Assembly (NCBI RefSeq): GCF_963583255.1
Contig: NC_084806.1
Span: 17,092,317-17,156,316 of the forward strand
DNA from: Pyrus communis
Taxonomy: Eukaryota > Streptophyta > Magnoliopsida > Rosales > Rosaceae
DNA: 64,000 bases
Reading direction: 5' to 3'
Shown: positions 33,068 through 46,067 of the stretch, in pieces
Numbering within the stretch: position 1 is the first letter of the stretch
How the letters are laid out: every line of letters starts with the position of its first letter
The notes under the pieces: generated by a model
The model's input: only the letters and a program-made list of their open reading frames with translations
The model's database searches: none
What the model was told of the DNA's origin: nothing
Made by a program: the position numbers and the translations under genes

Positions 33068-35654
33068 ATGGCTGAAGAGAGTTTAGTGCATGGCGAAGAA
33101 GTTAGCTCGCATGCTGCGCTATCTTCACTTCATTTAGATGTTGATGTCAACCTAAATCAACGTCTCAGTTCTGTCTTACAAAATGAGTTCAATTATTTTC
33201 CCTAGGAGAGAGCAGTCACTCTTGCCTTGGGAGGACAATCGAAATTTGGTTATGTTAATGGTGTTATTCCAGCGCCTGATGTGTCCTCATCAGATTACAA
33301 TAATTGGTTGTGCAAGGACCAGTTGGTCATGTCATGGCTACTTAATTTTATGGATCGAAAGATTGCAAAAAAATTTCAGCTATGTTGAATCCTCCTGTAT
33401 CCTTTGGAAAAATCTCAAAGAAATGTATGGGAATCAGAATAATGCAACTCGAGTGTTACAATTAAAAAAGGATATTGCTGGTTTACAACAGGAAGGAAAC
33501 TCATTTGTGCAGCACCTTGGAAAGTTAACCACCATATGGAATGAGTTGAATGTCTATCGGCCATACACCAATGATGTTGCCGTGCTGACCAAGAGAGCTG
33601 AGGAAGACAAAATATTTCAACTTCTTGCGAGTTTAAGTCCTGAATACGAAGATCTCAGGAGTCATGTCCTCATGAATCATGATCTTCCCTCTTTCTCAAG
33701 TGTGTGTGCCACGATTCAATAAACTCGTAGAAAAATCATGACTGTGGAATTAAAGGTAAATATACCAGAAGCTAAGGTATATCTCTCTAACCACAGAACT
33801 AGTGAAGAGAGGATCTACAAAGGAAAGAAACCTATTATGAAATGTAGCTACTGTGATATTGGTGGACATACACGAGATCATTGCTGGATTCTTCACCCTG
33901 AACTAAGGCCCAAGTTTTCTAGGGACAACAACAAGGGTTTCCCTAAGGGTTCACACAACTCATCCTACAAGGCAAATCATAATGCCACCACTCATTCCGA
34001 GGGAGCACAAAAGTTCACCTCCAATCCAACCACCCTGACCAATGAATTTGCTGCCTTCCTCCATAAGAAATAAGGTCATGGAGACAATGAAGGATTAACT
34101 AGTCAAGGTGATAACAAACAAGCTACTCTACTCGGGTAGTTTGCTGGTTTTTTGGCTGAAAATGAAGGTGTGACACAACAAGATATTCTAGGTATCTTAC
34201 AATCTTCTTAACGACTCTCAAAGTAGGTAATGTGCATGATTATTGGATTATAAATTCAGGAGCTACTGATCATGTGACTAACAAGTCTACAAATTTGCAT
34301 AATTTTGAAAAACTCTCATATCCATCTCAAGTGTCAGTTGCTAATGGCAAGGGTGCTATGGTTGTAGGGAGAGGGAAAACACATTTAATTTTTAGTGATG
34401 TCGAGTCTAAAGCTTTTTATGTTCCCTCATTCCCTTTTCAGCTCTTATCTATTGGAAAAATCAGAAACTCATTGAACTGTCTTGCTATTTTCTCCCCAAA
34501 AACTGTGGTTTTTCAGGATATCACCACCAAGAAGACGATTGGTGAAGGTTTTTTTTTTCTTAAATGGCCTCTACTAACTTTCCAAGCATGTCCAAATTCC
34601 CAAGGTTTTCCAAGTCACTTCAAGCCTGGTTCAAGAACAACAACTTTGGCACCGACGAATTGCGCATCCTTCTGATAAAGTTCTGTCTTTTTTGTTTCCA
34701 AACCTGTGCAAAGTTACAAGTTCCTGTGATGTTTGTCACTTCTTTAAGTCCACTAGATTACCTTTCACTTCCACCTTGTCTAGGGCTAGTAATCCTTTTG
34801 AAATCGTGCATTTCGATGTTTAGGGACCAGTACTAGAGTCATTTGATGGATACAAATATTTTGTAACTTTTGTGGATGATTTCACAAGGATCACTTGGTT
34901 GTATCTTTTGAAATTTAAAAGTGAAGTGCTGGAAGTTTTTCAAGATTTTCATAGACTTGTAAACACACAATTTGCTTCAAACATTCATGTCTTTCGATCA
35001 GATAATGGCTCCGAATATATGTCCCATAACATGTCTCACTATCTACGCACACATGGTATATTACATCAAACTAGTTGTGTTGGAACACCTCAACAAAACG
35101 GGGTAGCAAAAAGGAAGAATATAGATCTACTTGAAAAAACTAGAGCTCTGATGTTTCACTCGAATGTGCCTAAAATTTTTTGGTCCCCAAGGTGTTCTTA
35201 CTGCTGCATATCTCATCAATAGATTGCCTAGTAAGATATTGAACTTTAAATCACCTTATGAGGTCTTGAAAGATAGACAGATCAATCTATCCCATTTGAG
35301 AGTTTTTGGATGTACATGCTTTGTTCACGTTCAAGCACCAAATCGTGACAAACTAGATCTAAGGGCTGCCAAATGTGTTTTCCTAGGCTATTCATCCACT
35401 CAAAAGGGTTACAAATGCTACAATCCAACAACTAGGAAAATAATTGTTTCAAGAGATGTGAAATTTGAAGAAACCATGCCTTACTTCACTCAACTTCTGG
35501 ACTATTCTAGAGAGGGGAAGAATTTGCTTGATTTGTTCCCAATACCATATCCAAGTGAAGAGGATACAACAAATATTTCAAGAGACCAGGTATTGAATGA
35601 GGTTGATTCTCGCAACCTGCATAATTCTCCACTTATGGTCCCTGAAGAACCTAT
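33068..35654 (+). pseudogene. Copia 1 gag-protease-integrase region, broken
   Basis: Begins MAEESLVHGEE at 33068 and meets a TAG near 33204; gag continues in another frame (33183-33722; UBN2-type with ILWKNLKEMYGNQNN). A CCHC zinc knuckle is intact (CSYCDIGGHTRDHC, near 33842). The protease motif reads INSGATDH (34253), with Asn where the catalytic Asp is expected. Integrase signatures follow (FVDDFTRITWLY, FRSDNGSEYMS, TPQQNGVAKRKN), then the usual linker (RVFGCTCFVHVQAP). Several stops and frameshifts separate the pieces, so no polyprotein can be made. Copia 2 enters after PEEP near 35650. Confidence 0.9.
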
Positions 35655-37518
35655 TGTTGGAAGTATGCCCACAAAGCCACTCATTTGATGTAATAGCTTT
35701 TTGGAATACTTATTGTGTTAAACTTTTATATGTTTAATAGAGGGCAAAGCTTATTGTTAATCACTATTTATAGTATCTTGTGTTTAAGCAATAAGGGAAT
35801 CCAAGGAATGTATTTGATCTAAGAGACAAGTGATTTAAGTTAGTTAAATTAACGAGACCTTTCTCTTATGTTCATTCCTAAAACGTTCCTAGCTATAGGA
35901 TTGCCAATTGGGCATTGACAATCCGCTAAGGTTAGTATGTGTTATGTCGACTCAAGCGTGAGTATGAACTAGTCTCAAGTCATTTGGTGTTGGACACTAA
36001 GGCAAACACATAGGTGCTCGAAAGAGTAATCGAGTACACTGAACAACGATCAAACGAGAGTTCGAACATACATGTCATGTGAGAACTCGATAGTTGCAAT
36101 ATGCAAAGTAGTCCTTTGACCTGAGGCATCATTGATGTCTAATGGTTAGGTCCTTGATCTTTGATTATGTCAACGGCATTCCATTGGAGTGTCCATGGCA
36201 TTGTTGGGGTCAAGCTATCTAGTCATGTAGGCATATGAATGCACAACAAGGGATCTCTAACCTTCCATGGTGGAAGGAGAATACTCTAAGATATGATTCG
36301 AGAGTCTTTGGCCAAAGCATATGAATATGACTAAGGAAGCTTGTTCCAAATCTTATTCAATTGAATCATATAGAGAAGTATCACATTGGATAGTAGACAT
36401 GAAACAAACTATCACTTAAACAATGTGATTAAGAGTATTGTATTAGAGAAAGACCGTATTGCATTGTAGTTGTAACTGGATAGGTTCTCCAACCACTTCT
36501 ACTTAGCTTGGGTAACCATGACATGCTGCTAGGCGTCACCCATGGTTTGTGGAAGCCCTAAAGATTAGCAAACACTAATTTTAAGGGAGAATTGAAATGT
36601 GGTTTCAATTCACAATCGATCGTTAAGAGTAACATCGCCCACTACCTCGCTAATTGGAACCTAATGGATCGTACACCGAGTAAGGATATAAGTGAAGAAA
36701 TTATATGAAATGGATAAGCAATTAAATGGTTTAATTGAAGAATGGTCAAGATTAATTAAATAGTTAATTAATCATACGAAACGTTCGTATTGGGCGTTTA
36801 AGTTAGTTTTGGGCTTCGGGGCACAAAAATGTTTTGGTCCACAAGGCCCATTATGTTTAAGTTGTATGACAACTAAAACAAAATGGGCAATTAAGCCCAA
36901 TAACAACATATGGCCGGCCATAAGGGTGAGGGGTAGCAAACTTGTATTAATTACAAGTTTGCCACTCACATGAAATGAAGTATAAAATCAACATTATAGC
37001 TTTGTTTCACATTAGGGTTTTCTAATTGAATTTGGATGAAACATATTCTCTCATTTTCTACATAGAGGCCGGCCACTTAGGGGAGGAACATCTAGCAATC
37101 TTCTTCTTCCCTAAGTCATCCATTTCATCTTCACACTACATCTTTGGTGTGGAGACTTAGAGACACCAAACCTTTGGTGTTTTTGGAGAACAAATCCTCA
37201 AATCCTCAAAGAAGAAAAGGAGCACTAAAAGGGAGGAAATCACAAGGAAGATCCAAGGAGCAAGGAGGTGACTTGAAGGCCCTCCACTTGGGTGAATCCC
37301 TTGTGTAATCAAGGATGAGCTTCAAGGGTAAAGAATCTCTAAATTCTTATTCTCTTTAATATTGTTAAAGAGTCTTATGGTTCACCATATACTAGGCTTT
37401 GAAAGTCATGGGTTTTATGAATTGTTTTTGAATGCATGCCTACTTTAAAGTGTTATTAGTATGCCTATGTATTCAAATGTTCTTACATGTTCTTAGCTAG
37501 GACAAAATTTTTCCTTCA
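35655..37518 (+). repeat. 5' LTR of Copia 2 (1864 bp)
   Basis: TGTTGGAAG start, TTCA end. Full-length version containing the 596-bp segment absent from the 3' LTR; that segment includes a GGCCGGCCA motif. Confidence 0.95.
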
Positions 37519-39581
37519 AGTGGTATCAAGAGCCTAGGCCTAGTTTATGGTGGATCCTTTTGGGTTTTGTGATTTTTCATATTTTGTGATTTAAGTGTTG
37601 TAAATGTTACAAGCTTTGTTCTTGCTTTGAATATAAATTTTGCTTGAAAATTTAGCATCTCAAATGTTGTAGATGTATTTCATTAAAGCATGAATAATGG
37701 AACTAAAAGTTGGTGCCAAGTGTTTTGGGATTTTCGGCCAAATCCAATGGGTGAGTTTTTTGGGTTCTTGTTAGCCTTGTTAAAATGGTTTTAATGTGCT
37801 TTTTGGAACCCCTAAGTACCCTAGGATATTAACCCTCTTTTGAGTTGTGAAAATTTGAGTTTTTGGTGAAAGAAAACATCCATGGAGCTATTATGAGTTT
37901 TCATGTATGTTCTTCATATTTCTTGAAGTTCTTACCAAGAACAAAAAGTTTTGAAGTTTTGATTCAAAAGTTTTATGTTTTTCATAAAGTTTTGTTTTTC
38001 AAATGGTGGGTGATAGTTATTGGTGAGATGTGACTAAAAGAATTTTAAAGTTTTATAAAAAACATTTTCTTACAAACCATCAAAGTCACCTTTGTCTCAC
38101 CTACCAAAAACCACTTACAAAACTTTAGATTTTTTCAATTTTTCAACACTATGGCCGGCCACCTTTGGTAAAAGGTGTTGGAGGGACTTTTGTGCAATTA
38201 TATAAAGTTTTGATACTTTTGTGTATTTGCATTTTGACCCCAAAATTTTTTTGTTTTAACAAAGTGACCCAAATTGTTGTGGTCATTGTTTTTGGCCCAA
38301 AACAAAATGAGAACAAAAATTGTTTTGTCTCTTTAATGAGAATTTGATTTTCATTATATTTAGTTCCATTTAAATCAATTCTATGGATCCAAAAACCAAT
38401 TGTTTAAAGTTGCTTTCTTAGTTAATTTAGTTAATTAAGAAAATGGTGATTATGAACCAAAGGCCTCGATAATTGAGCTATGTGATTGGCCGATTTACAT
38501 TATGAATGCTTGGGTTTTAAGTAATGTAGATTTGAATGTAATTTGATTAATTCAAGTTGTTGTAAAGGGCATAAGCCCATTATTTGTGTTGTAAAAGGGC
38601 ATAAGCCCTTCTTATTATTTCATGTATTCCTCTTTGTTTATATGTATGCAAATTGGAATAGTTGGGTCCAACGCCCAATAGGAAATAACGGTTTAATTGG
38701 ATTAAACGCGTAACTAAAATCAACAACTATCTACCTTAAACCCAAGGTCCAACACAAGGCTCGTGTTGGATCAAATCAAACGGTTCATAATCATCCTAAA
38801 ACCTAATATGACTATATAGTCCATATGAGGATGCAATGCGTTCGTTAGTAGTTCCATATAGTCTCGCTTGTTTCAACGAAACAGTGGGAGTATTATATGC
38901 TACTAAATCATATTAACTTGGACCAATAGTTATGATAGGGCCATGTTCTTTTAATATGATTAAAATGATTTTGATGTAGCCCAAAACTACTCCCTCAACA
39001 AACGAATATTAAGTTGATAAACGAGAGATGTTTTGAACATTTCTTCGTAGGCCTTCCACTGTGGTGGGCTCCAATCGTTTGTGACTTGTACACCGGCTTC
39101 ACCCTATCATGGGGGAGTACAAAGTGCATGCTTACACTCAGGAGGAATCCATAAACATATGATGAGGTAAGTGTAGGCAACGAGGATGGCCGATATCATA
39201 TCATTGTGAGGCTATTCTTGAACCCCTTCATGAACTAAGCATGGTGGGAATAACTTAACTAAGTGCAATGGTGCCGATATCGTATCATCGTGAGGCCACA
39301 TTCTCTAGAGGCCAAACTAGATGGGTAATTACAAGAGTTGTAAATGAGTAAAGTGTTATTCTCTCATCATTATTTTTGCTAACCGATATCGTATCATCGT
39401 GAGGTGGGCTTGGTAATGGTGAGTCTCCCATACCCCGCTAAGAGTTCAACATAACTCTCAGATTCTATTGAGGGATATGGAATTTGCCAAAAATAGTGGG
39501 TGGTACTATTTGATTCAAGACCCAATCAAGTAGTTAATCAACAATCTAATACGATTTCTGTTATGTTATGTAGTTAACGAC
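37519..39581 (+). other. Copia 2 untranslated leader with internal repeats
   Basis: Two kilobases between the primer site and the first ORF without recognisable coding. Contains three copies of a 23-bp motif, CCGATATCGTATCATCGTGA plus GG with small changes, at 39189-39211, 39273-39295 and 39382-39404. Most of a normal gag N-terminus would have to lie here and is missing. Confidence 0.8.
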
Positions 39582-41003
39582 ATGCCTAAAATACTACCCA
39601 CCATTATACTTGACAAAATGGCCCAAGACTTTTTCCTTGCATATCTCTCGGATGATTTCACTAAGTTTATTGTAAACTATAAAGTGAATAGATTCGATCA
39701 TACTTTTAACGAGATGATTGACATGTGCTGTAAATTTGAAAATTGTTTCAAAAAGGACAGTGGGAGTGAGAATGCAAAAACAAGGAAAAGGTTACATAAG
39801 AAGAAGGCAAAGAAATCCAAAGGAACATGCTTTCATTGTGGAAAGGATGAACGTTGGAAGAAGAAATACAGGGTGCGCATTGCGAGCCTTATGACACGAA
39901 CTTTTGAAGAGACTATTTCGGTCATAGAAAGTGCTTTTACAGTGAGCTCCAATTCCTGGATATTTGATTCAGGCGCTAGTCAACATATCTGTAATACGAT
40001 GCAGGGACTAGCAGAGAGCAAGACACTACGCAATGGGGAGATAGTTGTGCGAGTTGGGAACGGCACTAAAATCTCTGTAAAAGCAATAGGCACCTATATG
40101 CTTAAACTACCCTCTAGGGAAGTCTTGGAACTTAAAAATTGTTTATATTTTCCTTCATGTATAAAGAATTTGATTTCTATTTCTAAGCTTTTACGAGATG
40201 GGCACTCAATATTGTTTGACAAAATGAGTTGCACTTTATACTTGAACGGTCGTATTATCTCTCATGGTAATATGATAGAGGGACTTTTTCACCAAGAGAC
40301 GAATAGTGGTTTGCACTGTATTGAAAGCGGGAATACCTCAAAACCCAAAAGGGCTAGAGAAGAAGTTAATCAAGAAAAGATGTGGCATCTTAAACTTGGA
40401 CATGTGAACCTTGATAAGATTCGCAAGATGTCGAAAGACGGATATTTCCGCCAGTTAGGTAATGACCAGATGGGTACTTGTGAATGTTGCTTGAAAGGGA
40501 AGATGACCAAATCTCCATTCACTGGGAAAGGAGAGCGTGCCACTGAAATTCTAGGGTTAATCCACACTGACGTATGTGGACCTATGTCTACTATGTCGAG
40601 AGGAGGCTTCTCCTACTATATCACATTCACCGACGATCACTCTCGGTTTGGCTATGTGTATCTTATGAAGTACAAGTCAGAATCCTTTGAAAGGTTCAAA
40701 GAATTCAAGAATGAAGTTGAGAAGCAAACTGGGAAACAGATAAAGATCCTAAGATCAGATCGAGGGGGTGAATATCTGAGTAATGAGTTCCTAGATTATC
40801 TCAAAGAGTGTGGAATAATATCACAGTGGACTCCACCGGGAACTCCACAACTTAATGGAGTTTCTGAAAGGAGAAATCGAACCTTGATGAACATGGTTCG
40901 TTCTATGATGAGTTCCGCTGATCTACCAGTAACATTATGGGGATACGCTCTATATACAGCAGCTTACTTGCTTAATAGAGTACCTTCCAAATCAGTTTCA
41001 TAA
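39582..41003 (+). CDS. Copia 2 ORF1: gag remnant, protease, integrase (473 aa)
   Basis: Residues 1-80 are a gag C-terminal remnant. Residues 83-96 are a zinc knuckle reading CFHCGKDERWKKKY, where the His and the last Cys of CX2CX4HX4C have become Arg and Tyr. The aspartic protease motif DSGAS is at 129-133. The integrase HHCC region (WHLKLGHVNLDKI, CECCLKGK) begins near 268, followed by the DDE core (HTDVCGPM, LRSDRGGEYLS, TPQLNGVSERRNR). The frame ends at TAA (41001-41003), where Lys is expected in PSKSVSKTPYE; TAG follows at 41019-41021 where Trp is expected. The knuckle changes and missing gag N-terminus argue against independent particle formation. Confidence 0.9.
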   Translation: MPKILPTIILDKMAQDFFLAYLSDDFTKFIVNYKVNRFDHTFNEMIDMCCKFENCFKKDSGSENAKTRKRLHKKKAKKSKGTCFHCGKDERWKKKYRVRIASLMTRTFEETISVIESAFTVSSNSWIFDSGASQHICNTMQGLAESKTLRNGEIVVRVGNGTKISVKAIGTYMLKLPSREVLELKNCLYFPSCIKNLISISKLLRDGHSILFDKMSCTLYLNGRIISHGNMIEGLFHQETNSGLHCIESGNTSKPKRAREEVNQEKMWHLKLGHVNLDKIRKMSKDGYFRQLGNDQMGTCECCLKGKMTKSPFTGKGERATEILGLIHTDVCGPMSTMSRGGFSYYITFTDDHSRFGYVYLMKYKSESFERFKEFKNEVEKQTGKQIKILRSDRGGEYLSNEFLDYLKECGIISQWTPPGTPQLNGVSERRNRTLMNMVRSMMSSADLPVTLWGYALYTAAYLLNRVPSKSVS

Positions 41004-41021
41004 ACGCCCTATGAGATATAG

Positions 41022-43013
41022 CATGGAAGAAAGCCAAGTCTTAAGCATATTAAGATTTGGGGTTGTGAAGCATATGTCAAGAAGCTTGAAGCTACTAAGC
41101 TTGAAGCAAGATCAGTAAGGTGCTATTTTGTGGGATATCCTAGAGAAACTATGGGATATGAGTTCTACCATCCTGACGACCAGAAAGTCTTTGTCGCCAG
41201 AACTGTTATGTTTCTTGAGGAACAATTTGTTCTCAAAGGAACTATAAGTAAAACGATGGAAATTAATGAGATTAATGATGAACCACAAACAAGCACACGA
41301 CATATTGACAACCCTGTTCCTGGACCCCAAGCTCCACGTAGATCTGAAAGGGTTAATAAGCCACCTAAGAGGTATGGCTTAGACAATGACTTTGCGGAAT
41401 TGTACCTTCTGGGTGACAATGACACAAAGGAGGACCTTAGGGACTACAAAGAAGCAATGTCCGACATTGATTCAAAGAGATGGCAAGAGGCCATGAAATC
41501 CGAGATGGATTCCATGTATCAAAATCAGGTCTGGACTCTTGTAGACCCTCCAGAAGGTATAGTACCTGTTGGAAACAAATGGGTCTTCAAGAGGAAGATA
41601 GGCGTTGATGGGAACGTGGAGACTTATAAGGCTAGACTTGTAGCCAAGGGTTACAGGCAACGAGAAGGGATTGACTATGAAGAAACTTTCTCTCCTGTAG
41701 CCATGATTAAGTCCATTCGGATTTTGCTTGCTATAGCTGCGTACCATGATTATGAAATCTGGCAAATGGACGTGAAGACGGCCTTTCTGAACGGCTACCT
41801 AGAGGAAGAGCTTTATATGGCTCAACCCGAAGGTTTCGTGTCCAAGTCTGAAAAGACTAAGGTATGCAAGCTTCAGAGATCCATTTATGGACTTAAGCAA
41901 GCCTCCAGGAGCTGGAACATTCGTTTTGATACTGAAATCAAATCGTTTGGTTTTACTCAAAACGAAGACGACAATTGTGTTTATCAAAAAGTCGTTGGGG
42001 AAGCAGTTGTATTCCTAGTGTTATATGTAGATGACATATTACTATTCGGGAATGACACAACAGTACTTTCTTCTGTAAAAGTGTGGTTGTCCAAAACCTT
42101 CCACATGAAAGATTTAGGAGATGCATCTTATGTACTTGGGATAAAGCTCTATCGTGATAGATCCAGAAAATTAATTGGATTATCCCAATCTATGTACATT
42201 GATAAGGTGCTAAGTAGGTTCCAGATGGAGCAATCTAAGAAAGGTATTCTTCCTGTAGGACATGGAATTCATCTTTCTAAGTCCATGAGACCTAAGACTC
42301 CTGAAGAGATACGGCATATGAATATGATTCCTTATGCTTCCGCCATAGGAAGTCTTATGTATGCCATGATATGCACAAGGCCTGATATCGCATATGCTGT
42401 GAGCATTACTAGTCGATATCAATCTAACCCAGGATCAGAACACTGGGCAGCTGTCAAGACGGTCCTTAAGTACTTAAGAAGAACTAAGGACATGTTCCTC
42501 GTTTATGGAGGAGCGACAAAGTTGCGAGTGGAAGGCTATACAGACGCAGATTTCCAATCTGACGTCGATGATAGAAGTTCCAACTCCGGATATGTATTCA
42601 CTCTGAATGGTGGGGCTGTCAGTTGGAAAAGCAAGAAACAAAGTGTAATTGCTGATTCCACGACAGAGGCTGAATATGTCGCTGCAGCTGAAGCCGGCAA
42701 AGAAGCGTTCTGGATGAAGAAGTTCATCACTGAACTTAGAGTGGTTCCAACCATTACATCACCAGTAACTTTGTCCTGTGATAATAGTGGGGCGATAGCT
42801 CAAGCCAAGGAACCCAGGGCACATCAAAAGAACAAGCATTTTGATAGGCGCTTTAATATCATTAGAAGATATGCTGCCGAGGGGAAAGTTAACATCCTCA
42901 AAGTTGCTTCAGCCGATAACGTAGCAGATCCACTAACGAAGCCAATGTCTCAAATCCAACTTGACCGTCATATGGAAAAGATGGGTATTAGATACATGGG
43001 AAGATGGCTTTGA
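41022..43013 (+). CDS. Copia 2 ORF2: reverse transcriptase-RNase H
   Basis: Open from the TAG at 41019-41021 to the TGA ending at 43013, with no ATG near the start, so it is the continuation of ORF1 cut by two stops. RT motifs are complete: [51 protein letters not shown], catalytic [11 protein letters not shown]. RNase [60 protein letters not shown]. Good length and no internal lesion over about 660 codons. Confidence 0.93.
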   Translation, partial: HGRKPSLKHIKIWGCEAYVKKLEATKLEARSVRCYFVGYPRETMGYEFYHPDDQKVFVARTVMFLEEQFVLKGTISKTMEINEINDEPQTSTRHIDNPVPGPQAPRRSERVNKPPKRYGLDNDFAELYLLGDNDTKEDLRDYKEAMSDIDSKRWQEAMKSEMDSMYQNQVWTLVDPPEGIVPVGNKWVFKRKIGVDGNVETYKARLVAKGYRQREGIDYEETFSPVAMIKSIRILLAIAAYHDYEIWQMDVKTAFLNGYLEEELYMAQPEGFVSKSEKTKVCKLQRSIYGLKQASRSWNIRFDTEIKSFGFTQNEDDNCVYQKVVGEAVVFLVLYVDDILLFGNDTTVLSSVKVWLSKTFHMKDLGDASYVLGIKLYRDRSRKLIGLSQSMYIDKVLSRFQMEQSKKGILPVGHGIHLSKSMRPKTPEEIRHMNMIPYASAIGSLMYAMICTRPDIAYAVSITSRYQSNPGSEHWAAVKTVLKYLRRTKDMFLVYGGATKLRVEGYTDADFQSDVDDRSSNSGYVFTLNGGAVSWKSKKQSVIADSTTEAEYVAAAEAGKEAFWMKKFITELRVVPTITSPVTLSCDNSGAIAQAKEPRAHQKNKHFDRRFNIIRRYAAEGKVNILKVASADNVADPLTKPMSQIQLDRHMEKMGIRYMGRWL

Positions 43014-43028
43014 GTGCAAGTGGGAGAT

Positions 43029-44296
43029 TGTTGGAAGTATGCCCACAAAGCCACTCATTTGATGTAATAGCTTTTTGGAATACTTATTGTGTTAAACTTT
43101 TATATGTTTAATAGAGGGCAAAACTTATTGTTAATCACTATTTATAGTATCTTGTGTTTAAGCAATAAGGGAATCCAAGGAATGTATTTGATCTAAGAGA
43201 CAAGTGATTTAAGTTAGTTAAATTAACGAGACCTTTCTCTTATGTTCATTCCTAAAACGTTCCTAGCCATAGGATTGCCAATTGGGCATTGACAATCCGC
43301 TAAGGTTAGTATGTGTTATGTCGACTCAAGCGTGAGTATGAACTAGTCTCAAGTCATTTGGTGTTGGACACTAAGGCAAACACATAGGTGCTCGAAAGAG
43401 TAATCGAGTACACTGAACAACGATCAAACGAGAGTTCGAACATACATGTCATGTGAGAACTCGATAGTTGCAATATGCAAAGTAGTCCTTTGACCTGAGG
43501 CATCATTGATGTCTAATGGTTAGGTCCTTGATCTTTGATTATGTCAACGGCATTCCATTGGAGTGTCCACGGCATTGTTGGGGTCAAGCTATCTAGTCAT
43601 GTAGGCATATGAATGCACAACAAGGGATCTCTAACCTTCCATGGTGGAAGGAGAATACTCTAAGATATGATTCGAGAGTCTTTGGCCAAAGCATATGAAT
43701 ATGACTAAGGAAGCTTGTTCCAAATCTTATTCAATTGAATCATATAGAGAAGTATCACATTGGATAGTAGACATGAAACAAACTATCACTTAAACAATGT
43801 GATTAAGAGTATTGTATTAGAGAAGAACCGTATTGCATTGTAGTTGTAACTGGATAGGTTCTCCAACCACTAGCAATCTTCTTCTTCCCTAAGTCATCCA
43901 TTTCATCTTCACACTACATCTTTGGTGTGGAGACTTAGAGACACCAAACCTTTGGTGTTTTTGGAGAACAAATCCTCAAATCCTCAAAGAAGAAAAGGAG
44001 CACTAAAAGGGAGGAAATCACAAGGAAGATCCAAGGAGCAAGGAGGTGACTTGAAGGCCCTCCACTTGGGTGAATCCCTTGTGTAATCAAGGATGAGCTT
44101 CAAGGGTAAAGAATCTCTAAATTCTTATTCTCTTTAATATTGTTAAAGAGTCTTATGGTTCACCATATACTAGGCTTTGAAAGTCATGGGTTTTATGAAT
44201 TGTTTTTGAATGCATGCCTACTTTAAAGTGTTATTAGTATGCCTATGTATTCAAATGTTCTTACATGTTCTTAGCTAGGACAAAATTTTTCCTTCA
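43029..44296 (+). repeat. 3' LTR of Copia 2 (1268 bp, internally deleted)
   Basis: Collinear with the 5' LTR except that AACCAC is joined directly to TAGCAATC, removing 596 bp. Confidence 0.95.
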
Positions 44297-44301
44297 CCTA
44301 T

Positions 44302-46060
44302 CTCATCAGAACCCTCAAGTAGTCCTTCCAACCAAGAAACTGCTTAATTGCTAGCAACTCAATCTCCCACAGTTCGTCGAAATCCTCCCCGTGAAAGGAA
44401 ACTTCCATCCAAGTTACATGATTATGTAACTTACAATGCCAGGTATATCTTGACTTCTGCTATTAATTACGATAAAGTTTCATCCTCATTTGCTACATTC
44501 CTCAGTGCAATTATTGAAACCTATGAACCATAAAGCTTTCAAGAAGCTAATCTACACAGTGAGTGGAGAGCTGCTATGGCAGAAGAGCTTCAAGCTCTTC
44601 ATGAAAACAACACCGGGACTATAGTGAAACTTCCCAAAGGAAAGAAAGTTGTGGGAAGTCGTTAGGTATACAAGACCAAGTTCCATTCAGATGGCACGAT
44701 TGAAAGGAACAAGGCTCGTTTGGTTGCTCGAGGATTTACTCAAACCTATAAAGTGGATTACAAGGAGACATTTGCTCCCGTGTCAAAGATGAACACTGTG
44801 AGGGTGCTGTTATCTGTTGCCATTAACAATGCATGGCCTCTTTTTCGAATGGATGTTAAAAATGCTTTTTTGCATGGTGAGCTTGAAGAAAAAGTTTTCA
44901 TGAAACTGCCTCCAGGTCATCCTCAATCAAACAATCCAGAAATGGTGTGCAAACTTCATAAGTCCATTTATGGTCTCAAGCAAAGTCCATGTGCATGGTA
45001 TGCCAAGCTCAGTCATGTTCTAGAAAGAGTTGGTTTCTGTCGGAGCAATGTTGATTATTCCTTATTTGTGCGTTCAAGCACATCGGGTAAACTTGTGGTG
45101 CTTATTTACATTGATGATCTCATTGTGACAGGTGATAATATGTCAGAGATTAGTGCTCTTAAATAATATCTCAATCACAAGTTCGCTATCAAAGATCTCA
45201 ACATTCTTAAATATTTTCTAGGGATCAAGATGGCACACTCTCACAAGGGTTGTTTTCTAAATCAGCGCAAGTATGTTATTGATCTTCTTCATGAGGCCAA
45301 CATGACAGATTGTAAACCTGTTCGCACACCTTTGAATAGTAACTTGAAGCTGCAATCTTGCAGTGATCTCATTCCCAATATAGAGTACTATCAAAGATTG
45401 GTCGGCAAACTTATTTATCTAACTATCATTCACCCTGATATAGCATATGCCGTGAGTTTTGTTAGCCAGTTTATGCATGCTCCAAGCATGGATCACATGA
45501 AGATTGTTCATCGTGTGCTTCGATATCTGAAGGGCTCCATTGGTAGAAAGATTCTCATGCGCAACAATAATCACACTCATATCTCAGGATATACAGATGC
45601 AGATTGGGCAGGGAACGCTCTTGAACGCAAGTCTATCACTGGTTTCTGCACCTTCGTAGGAGGTAACCTAGTCACCTGGAAGAGCAAGAAACAAAGTGTG
45701 GTTGCATGCTCTAGTGCAGAAGCAGAATACCGTGCTATAGCTTCGACTGTTTGTGAACTTATTTGGCTCAAAAATCTGTTATTGGACTTGGGGTTTCCTC
45801 ATCAGCAACCTATGTCTTTCTACTGTGATAATCAAGCTGCGATGCACATAGCATCAAATCCTGTTTTCTATGAGCGAACTAAACACATTGAAGTTGACTG
45901 CAACTATGTTCGAAATCAAGTGCAGTCCAAGGTGATTGATACACACTTCATTTGTATTCATGAACAACTTGCAGATATCTTCACAAAAGGATTACCGTTT
46001 GCTACTTTCCATCACCTCTTGTCCAAGCTTGGATCAATCGACCCGTTTAATCCAGCTTGA
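44302..46060 (+). pseudogene. Copia 1 reverse transcriptase-RNase H region, broken
   Basis: Resumes after Copia 2. The RT core is recognisable: ARLVARGFTQTYKVDYKETF, FRMDVKNAFLHGELEEKVFM, IYIDDLIVTGDN. RNase H follows: [45 protein letters not shown]. In-frame stops lie at about 44530, at 44664 (after VVGSR, where Trp is expected) and near 45164 (after ISALK). The last block (45230-46060) is open for 276 codons. Confidence 0.92.
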
Positions 46061-46067
46061 GGGGGAG

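Larger units (their letters stand above)
35655..44296 (+). mobile_element. Copia element 2, young 8.6-kb insertion inside Copia 1
   Basis: LTRs 35655-37518 (1864 bp) and 43029-44296 (1268 bp); perfect 5-bp duplication CCTAT (35650-35654 and 44297-44301). Primer site TGGTATCAAGAGCC at 37521-37534; purine tract AAGTGGGAGAT at 43018-43028. The right LTR lacks exactly 596 bp (left-LTR positions 36497-37092); otherwise I count only about five differences over 1268 bp, so the insertion is recent. The interior has a 2-kb leader, a truncated gag, and two ORFs separated by two stops. It is probably non-autonomous despite its youth. Confidence 0.96.

Noticed and set aside
41112..42754. Minus-strand ORFs across Copia 2 ORF2
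   Set aside because: Antisense shadows of the reverse transcriptase-RNase H frame.
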